DNA of 64,000 nt from Nageia nagi (taxonomy: Eukaryota > Pinophyta). The notes under the pieces were generated by a model, which was given only the letters and a program-made list of their open reading frames with translations, was not told where the DNA came from and ran no database searches. A program made the position numbers and the translations under genes. Positions 58,116 to 64,000 of the stretch are shown here, one piece after another; positions within the stretch are counted from its first letter, which is position 1, and each line of letters starts with the position of its first letter. The stretch lies in contig JBITNC010000001.1 in assembly GCA_050084985.1 (NCBI GenBank), forward strand, positions 9,114,001 through 9,178,000, read 5' to 3'.

Positions 58116-58592
58116 TATTGGAATGTATAATGCATTATTATAAAGGTTGTGTTAAATCTTCTGTGTAAATTCACTAATACTTAAGGGTATTATTTGATAC
58201 CTTAAGTATTTTAGTGAATATAATAATGTAACTTGTCCTACACTCCAAGTCATGAGCATGCCTTTTGGGTAAAAGGATGTGCATGTCATGCTTATGTAAT
58301 CCAAGAGGGATTATAGCCTATAAATAGAAGACTCCCTCTTTGTAATTACACATCAATTGTGGAGTAAGGTTATGCTATAGGATAGAAGTGTAGGAGTTGA
58401 GATTAGGAGAATTGTAAGAGAGTTGTATTTGTAAGAGAAGTAAAGATCTAGTTAGTGGATGTACTCCTAGTTGGAGGAACCACTTTACATCTTGTGTTGT
58501 GAGATTGCTTTATGTATTTGTTGGATGTAATTATGAGCTTTCATGTGATCTTGGTAGTTTATGATTGTTCTTGTTATAGTTCAATTCTTACA
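58116..58592 (+). mobile_element. Solo LTR S (copia type, 477 bp) inside the RT of element D
   Basis: Flanked by CTACC at 58111-58115 and 58593-58597. It starts TATTGGAATG (TG decayed to TA) and ends CTTACA. Order and blocks match the LTRs of C: ACTTAAGGGTAT, GATACCTTAAG, CTATAAATAGAAG (TATA, about 58320), GATGTACTCC and GGAGGAACCAC. A CCTTTT...AAAAGG inverted repeat lies upstream of the TATA box. Removing it rejoins the GAT-YQRAM motif of the RT. Confidence 0.92.
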
Positions 58593-59041
58593 CTACCTAC
58601 CAAAGGGCTATGGTGTCAATGTTCCATGAGCACATCCATAAGTCAATAGAGGTATATATTGATGAAATATTAATCAAATCAAAGCAAGGCCAAGACCATT
58701 TAGATCTTCTTAAAGAGGTATTTCAAATCCTAAGAAGGTAGAAGCTTAGACTCAAACCTTAAAAGTGTGCTATTGGTGTTACTTCAAGAAAACTCTTTGG
58801 ATTTATGGTATCAAAAAGGGGTATTAAGGTATATTCTAAGAAGGTAAAATCCATAGTAAGTATGCCAACTCTAAGGAATCTCAAGCAACTAGGGAGCCTT
58901 CAAGGAAAGATAAATTTAGTAAGAAGGTTCATTTCTCAACTTGGAGATAAATGTAAGACATTTACTCATTTGTTAAAAAAGGATGTCAAGTTTGTGTGGG
59001 ATGAAAAATATCAAAAAGCAATTGAGGATATAAAACAATAG
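58593..59041 (+). pseudogene. RT: RT of element D, third part (catalytic motif changed)
   Basis: Reads YQRAMVSMFHEHIHKSIEVY, then IDEILIKSKQG, so the usual YVDD is YIDE and the second catalytic Asp is lost. It continues in the 58805-59041 piece with KLFGFMVSKRGIKV and LQGKINLVRRFISQLGDKC. Confidence 0.9.
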
Positions 59042-59371
59042 TTGTTAAATCCTCCTATATTAGTTCTTATGGATTTTACAAAGCTAACTTATATTTATAT
59101 ATCAGTCACTTCATATGCCTTGGGGGCAGTGTTGTGTCAAAAAGATAATGAGGATAAAGAAAGGGCAATATACTACCTTAGAAAAATTCTTATTAATTAT
59201 GAAACTAGATACACACCCATGAAAAAGATTTGCTTTGGTATTATTTTTTCCATAGAAAAATTGAGGCATTATTTTTTATATTGCACTACATATGTTATTA
59301 GCCCAGTTAGCCCACTGAAATATCTTATAGCAAAGCAATATTTGTCAGGTGGATTAGCTAAGTGATTGATG
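59042..59371 (+). pseudogene. RNase H of element D (cut by LINE F)
   Basis: Reads YIYISVTSYALGAVLCQKDN, RAIYYLRKILINYETRY and PLKYLIAKQYLSGGLAK, then TGA where the family has Trp. LINE poly(A) sequence follows five bases later. It follows the RT thumb as usual for Ty3/gypsy. Confidence 0.88.
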
Positions 59372-59382
59372 TTTTTTTTTTT
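59372..59382 (-). other. Poly(A) tail of LINE F
   Basis: Eleven T on the plus strand mark the 3' end of the element at its junction with the RNase H of element D. Confidence 0.88.
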
Positions 59383-59599
59383 GGTAGTTAAAAAATTATC
59401 TATTAAAAAAGCTAGAAACAAGTACAACATGGAGCTTCAGATGCTACCGTAAAAGCTAGAAACAAAAGGTTAAAGCCCATTATCAGGCATCACTACATGG
59501 AAGAAGAGGCTGTGTGATCTATTCAGTAGGATAATTGGGACTCAAGGTCCTGCCAACGCTGTTAACTATCAAGACTATCACCTTGCCTTTATTTCCAAG

Positions 59600-60682
59600 C
59601 ATTGTATAGGGGTTGCCAGAACCCAATTACTTTTAGTTCCCTAGAGAGGTCTACACCGTTAGAAGAATGACAATTCCATATGTTTGCGAGACTGGAGCCA
59701 ATCTTATCCCAGATTGTTGAAGTCAGGACATGACTTTACGGAAGACTCGATTATTCCTTTCGAGCCAGAGATACCACATAATAGTTGGAGGGCCTGCATC
59801 CCAAATGATCTTGGGGATATTATCAGGATAAGGATGCTCCTAGCACTCAAGGAGCTCACCTACAGTAGCTGGCATAGCCCAATGGATGGAGAAAACTGAG
59901 AAGAAGTGGCTCCATATTTCACTGGTGTAGGAGCAATGCAGAAGAAGGTGTGGCCCTATTTCGAAGTAGTCTTCATAGAGAGGACAGTGGAAATCCTCTG
60001 CCCACCCATGCTTACACAATTGGTCACCTGTGAGGAACTTATCAAGAGTTGCCAGCCATAAAAAGAACTGCATTTTGGGCCACGTAAGGGATTTCCATAT
60101 CTTTCTCCATATTTGATGAGGAAGATTAGAGGGCTTGGAAGTGGTGAAAGCTTTGTAGGTAGAGGAAACTGAGTAATGGCCTGATTGGGTTTGAGACCAA
60201 ATAAACTAATCCTCACCATCCAGTTTAAGCTTGTAAAGGAGAAGTTGTGATTCAAGGAGGTCTTTTTCACGTGTGAGGTGAGGAGGCACCCACTGCAAGG
60301 ATTTCCACTATTTTACTTGGGATCCATTAATGCTTTCCCAATGCCAATAATCCTTTACTTGCTCACCCCAGCTGGTGCAAAGGAGTTGTTGTAGGTGTTG
60401 GAGAGTCCCACTTGCTGCTAGGGGAGAGTGCAAGAGCCAAGAGTCTTGCCAAAAGAGGAATTTATTTCCCACTCTAGGTTGCCATTTGAGATAGTTTACC
60501 ACTTTCATTCTGACCTTACGTAGCCCATTCCATAGCATGGAACCAACAAGGGTACTGTCTGCTATAAAAATCCTCTCTTTTTCAAAAGAGTCAAGGTATT
60601 TGGATCCAAGAGCTTTGGACCATAGGGCTTGGGTGTCCTCATGGATGTGCCAAATTAGCTTCCCTAAAAGTGCAGCATTCAT
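59600..60682 (-). pseudogene. LINE F ORF2 C-terminal part with zf-RVT domain
   Basis: Reads MNAALLGKLIWHIHEDTQAL (60682 on), RVGNKFLFWQDSWL, then in the next piece a Cys/His region: FLWLATLDKFLTGDQL, HCPLYEDYFEIGPHLLLHCS and YTSEIW. This matches the zf-RVT domain at the end of plant LINE reverse transcriptases; one of its Cys is changed (CPLY for CxxC). A YLWLERNNRVFR motif follows at about 59770-59735. Frameshifts and stops separate the pieces. Confidence 0.85.
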
Positions 60683-60685
60683 GTT

Positions 60686-62149
60686 TCAGAGATTCCTTAT
60701 TCCTAGGCCACCTTGCATTCGTGGAGTGTACACCTGATACCAAGCAACAAGGTGGGCTTTCTTAGTATCAGAATTCCCCTGCCATAGGAAATTCCTCATA
60801 ATCATTTCCATTTGGTCCAACACCTTCCTCATGATCCAAAATAAGCTCATCCAAAATATGGGCAAGGCACTCAAAATTGCTTTGATCTTGATCAGTCTTC
60901 CTACAGCAGAAAGCCATTTGCTCTTCCAAGCAGCCATTTTGGAATGAAACTTGGTAACTACTGTCTCCCAAAAGTTCCCCACATCCCCTGCTTGGAAGAG
61001 TGGAAGTCCTAGATACATGCTTGGTAATTTATCAATTTGCATGCCTGTACGATGGGCCATTAGATGGAGGAGCTTTGGTTGCATATTAATGCCATAAAGC
61101 TTGGATTTACCAACATTTACTACTTGTCTAGAGGCTACCTCATACATTTTAAGCAAGCTTTTGATCTTGTGTATCTCCTGAATGGAAGGATAAGCCGCTA
61201 TTAGAGTATCATCAGCAAATTGAGAATGGGTCACCGGAGGGCATTGAGAGTTGATCTGGAGGCCTTTGATTTGCTTAGAAATCTACAGATTATGAATGCC
61301 TCTACCTAAGGCCTCTGCTACTATGATGAACAAGTAAGGAGAGAGGGGGTCACCTTGTCTAAGTCCTCGGGAGCTGGTGAAGAATCCTTGAGCACTACCA
61401 TTTATGAGAATAGAAAAAGAAGGGTTACCAATCAAAGCAGAGATCCATTGAATCCATCCTGCATCAAACCCAAACCTAACCATGATGCGCTCAAGGAATT
61501 GCCAGTTTACATGATCGAAGGCCTTCTTCATGTCAAGCTTGAGGTAGAGGCCTTTCTGCTTACTTGAGGTTAGGGAGTGGATCAATTCATGTATCAGGAT
61601 GGCACCATCCATCAGTTGTCATCCACGGATAAAGGCTTTTTGCTCATCTGAGATTATGTGTTGGAGGACCTTCTTAAGACGGTTAGTTGCCACCTTAGAT
61701 ATGATTTTGTAGATAACATTGCACAATGAGATGGGACGAAATGCGTCAATTGATTTTGCCTCTTCAAATTTTGGGATCAAAGCCAAGAAAGTGTGATTTA
61801 ACCTTTTCAAGAGCTCCTTGGATTCAAAAGATTCTTTAACCACACCCACTATGTCATCTTTAAGTAGATGCCAAAAGTGTTGATAGAAGCTTGAGGGAAA
61901 CCCGTCAGGACCTGGAGTTGCAAAGCTTTTCATGGTAAAGAATGCAAGTTCAACCTCTGTGGTAGTAATTGGGGCTGTGAGAATTACGTTATGTTCAGAT
62001 AAGATACAAGGAGGGATAAGATCTTCAAGATAAGCTTGGGATGTTTCCCTATCCACCGGATCTTCATCCAGCAAGTTTTGAAAAAAGGAGATAATATGAT
62101 CATCAAGTTCTTCCTGTGAGGAGAGAATTTGGCCCTCCGAGGTTCTCAA
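60686..62149 (-). pseudogene. RT: LINE F reverse transcriptase
   Basis: Three pieces read almost in one frame. 62149-61619: FATPGPDGFPSSFYQHFW, NHTFLALIPKFEEAKSIDAF and RPISLCNVIYKIISK. 61612-61283: [20 protein letters not shown] (first catalytic Asp) and [20 protein letters not shown]. 61234-60686: SQFADDTLIAAYP (FADD catalytic pair), LPSMYLGLPLF, MQGGLGIRNL. Stops between them include a TGA where the family has Arg (FIRG-stop-Q). It would prime cDNA synthesis at the nicked target. Confidence 0.95.
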
Positions 62150-62731
62150 AGAGGTGATCTAGTTTGTGGCCCTATGGGATATCATAGAAAGATGAAATTA
62201 CTTGGTGTTTTTGTCACCTTCCTTTAGCCACTGGATACGTGATTTCTATTTCCAAAAAATCTCTTCTTGAAGATAGACCTCATCCAGTTGCTTGAGGAGA
62301 GAGTGCTCCTTCTCCAGTAAAGAGTCATCGCTTTCCACTTGAAGTCTAGTTTCCAGCAAATATATTTCCTATTGGAGAACATGTTTTTTATCAGAGAGTA
62401 GCCCAAATGATCTTTTGTTCCACTGTTTAATCTTGCCTTTGAGAGAGTTTAACTTGGCAGCAAAAATATACATTTGTGATCCATAGAAGTGAGTGTCCTC
62501 CCTCCACCATTGCTCCATAAGTTCTGTAAATAGAGGAGCAGAGAGCCACATCCTTTCGAAATGAAAAGGTGAACCTCTTCTATTTCCTGCTACTTTGATT
62601 GAGAGAGCTATGGGCCAATGATCAGAACCAGGGAAAGGAAGAACCTCTACTTGGATGGGTATGCCCTGTTCTAGCCACTTGGAGTTGAGTAGAAAACGGT
62701 TAAGTTTCTCTAGTATTCTATGGTCCCCAGA
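62150..62731 (-). pseudogene. LINE F ORF2 region between endonuclease and RT
   Basis: Minus-strand pieces such as MWLSAPLFTELMEQWWRE and LNSLKGKIKQWNKRSFG match the helical linker of plant LINE ORF2, with several frame changes. Confidence 0.65.
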
Positions 62732-63301
62732 TTATTTGTTAATCCAGGTGAATTTGTTAGTTGTGTAGAAGGGTTCAAAGAGGTGAGTGACTTCGATAAA
62801 GTTGTTAAAGTGATCATAGCTAGCATCTTCAGGTGGGGAGCCTCCCTCTTTTTCTATCAGGCTTCTTATCATGTTGAAATCCCCTCCCACAATGCAGGGT
62901 AAGTGTCCATGGGCAGATAACCAATCCATAATTTGAATCCAACATGCCTGTTTCTACTCAGCTACTTGAAGTCCATAGACATTGATCAAAGAGAAGCTTA
63001 AGCCTGAGGAAAGCCATGTTACAGTGACAGCCATCCAAAATTTAGAAGAGTGGGAGATGGAGCATTCCATTAATGAATTGTCCCAAATGATTGCCAAGCC
63101 TCCAGATTGACCTACTAAGTCTTGTGCTAGATAGGAGCTTCTAGGCCAAACTTTTTTGCAAATTTTAGAAAAATCTACACCTAACATTTTTGTTTCCTGA
63201 AGTAAAAGAATTGACGATTTAACTTCGCCTACCATTACTTTAACTTTTCTGATTTTCAATGGGTCATGGAGACCCCTAGTATTCCATGAGGAGACTAGCA
63301 T
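62732..63301 (-). pseudogene. LINE F endonuclease domain
   Basis: ORF2 opens MLVSSWNTRGLHDPLKIRKV at 63301. ILLLQETKML holds the catalytic Glu, then SGGLAIIWDNS and SLINVYG. After a stop near 62952 it continues with LPCIVGGDFNMIRSLIEKEG (the GGDFN active-site motif). This is the exonuclease/endonuclease/phosphatase fold that nicks target DNA. The final SDH part lies in a broken stretch near 62640-62590, where a GSDHWP-like sequence can be read. Confidence 0.9.
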
Positions 63302-63309
63302 TGGGAAAC

Positions 63310-64000
63310 CTTTGGTCTTTTGGATCCCAAGATCCCATCAATCTGAGTCTGAGAGCCATCTTCTATGTTTTCTAATGTTTCCAAAAGCAACCTCTCTTGA
63401 TTGGATCGACATCCTGGGCCTTTTTTCTTGAACGATCCTATGTTTGGGACCTTGAGTTGATTATTTGTTTGTCTGATGGGAGGACCTTTGAAGGCATTCT
63501 CTTGGATCCCTTTACTTGCTGAGAGGTTAATGATTCTCTAGTCTTATGCGTTGCATCTTGATTTGGATTATCCTCCATATTTAGATCCATATCCTAGAGA
63601 ATGTTATCCTGTTGAATCTTGGTTTCAGAGGTAGCCACCAGATTGACTTGGTGGACTGGTGCTTCAGTTTCCAATTGAATGTTGGGGGTTTGTTGATCAG
63701 CCACATGCAAGGTGGGGACTACCTCTCCTTGAGAGTTATCCAGCTCATGGAGGTCGATATCATGCAAAACATTGAAAGAATTTTGATTTTTCGAATCAAC
63801 TTGGGTTTAAGGAGTTAATTTTTTCTTACCCTGGTGAGGATGATGCTTCTGCAATTGATAAGGCTCAGCGGGAGAAGAATCAAGTTGTGGTAGTGGTTGA
63901 GGTGTTTGTTGTACATGAGGGCAAGATCTGGCTAAGTGGTCATACTCTAAACATGCTCAGCATCTGAAGGGAAGATTCTCATAGTCTACTAGCTGGGACC
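63310..64000 (-). pseudogene. LINE F ORF1, C-terminal part
   Basis: The minus strand near 63990-63910 reads QLVDYENLPFRC, a stop, then ACLEYDHLARSCP. This is a CCHC zinc knuckle (C-x2-C-x4-H-x4-C) with a stop inside the first gap. Downstream the sequence is Pro, Gln and Ser rich (TPQPLPQLDSSPAEPYQLQ), as in plant L1 ORF1 tails. The DUF4283 part would be beyond the window. Confidence 0.75.

Larger units (their letters stand above)
52038..59371 (+). mobile_element. Decayed Ty3/gypsy element D (Tat-like), interrupted three times
   Basis: Plus-strand order: probable 5' LTR, primer site, gag, protease, RT, RNase H. The RT is split at 55948-57963 by a solo LTR of the element-A family and at 58116-58592 by copia-type solo LTR S. 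The RNase H ends at 59371 where LINE F begins. Integrase and 3' LTR would lie beyond the LINE, outside the window. Many stops and changed catalytic residues show it is old. Confidence 0.88.
59372..64000 (-). mobile_element. L1-type LINE F, 3' part plus ORF2 and the end of ORF1
   Basis: On the minus strand: end of ORF1 with a zinc knuckle, apurinic-type endonuclease, reverse transcriptase, C-terminal zinc region, 3' end and an 11-base poly(A). The 5' end lies past position 64000. Coding pieces are longer and less decayed than those of element D, so it is younger than its target. Confidence 0.92.

Noticed and set aside
62720-62902. Plus-strand 60-codon frame
   Set aside because: Antisense shadow of the LINE F endonuclease.

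Overview
The window is plant nuclear DNA made almost entirely of transposable elements, typical of a large seed-plant genome. Four plant signatures support this: Ty1/copia and Ty3/gypsy polyproteins of plant type, primer-binding sites matching plant initiator-Met tRNA (TGGTATCAGAGC), a plant L1-type LINE, and a captured fragment resembling a flavonoid-type reductase. Long elements and deep nesting fit a gymnosperm or another large genome, but the species cannot be read from the sequence. I see no intact host gene, no rRNA or tRNA gene and no CRISPR array. Almost every coding region is broken by stops or frameshifts. All calls come from reading the sequence by eye; no search was run.

Layout. 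1-2552: 5' end of a decayed Ty3/gypsy element on the minus strand. 2553-4695: AT-rich spacer with a microsatellite and a 170-bp tandem duplication. 4701-18808: a complete but decayed 14.1-kb Ty3/gypsy element (element A, minus strand) with 1.8-kb LTRs and target-site duplication (TSD) GTAAA. It carries gag, protease, an archaeal-type RNase H placed before the RT, RT with its own RNase H, integrase, and a further ~3.8-kb reading frame of unknown function with a coiled-coil part. 18814-20604: spacer.

20605-39114: a three-layer nest with all three TSDs intact. A solo LTR (E, TSD AACCT) was hit by a minus-strand copia element (B, TSD TCTAT). The right LTR of B was then hit by a plus-strand copia element of the same family (C, TSD AGTGG). 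B and C lie head to head and form an inverted repeat with arms of about 8.5 kb. Both have long 5' leaders with unrelated inserts (B: a short-chain reductase exon fragment; C: a GC-rich 1.1-kb block). Both have 3' regions with repeated RNA-hairpin units.

39115-52037: mostly AT-rich unrecognised DNA with a LINE ORF1 remnant (42.9-43.7 kb), a pyrimidine-rich tract, a diverged ~305-bp direct repeat pair, and a GC-rich 1406-bp solo LTR (G, TSD GTCCC) carrying a duplicated array of TGACGTCA motifs. 52038-59371: a Tat-like Ty3/gypsy element (D, plus strand). Its RT gene is split by a 2-kb solo LTR of the element-A family and again by a 477-bp copia-type solo LTR (S, TSD CTACC). 59372-64000: an L1-type LINE (F, minus strand) inserted by its poly(A) end into the RNase H of D and running off the window edge.

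The interesting material is therefore how these elements are built and what they carry: covarying 3' hairpins, swapped leader cargo, a recently inserted but coding-dead copy, an unusual domain order with an extra ORF, and enhancer-like motif arrays in LTRs.
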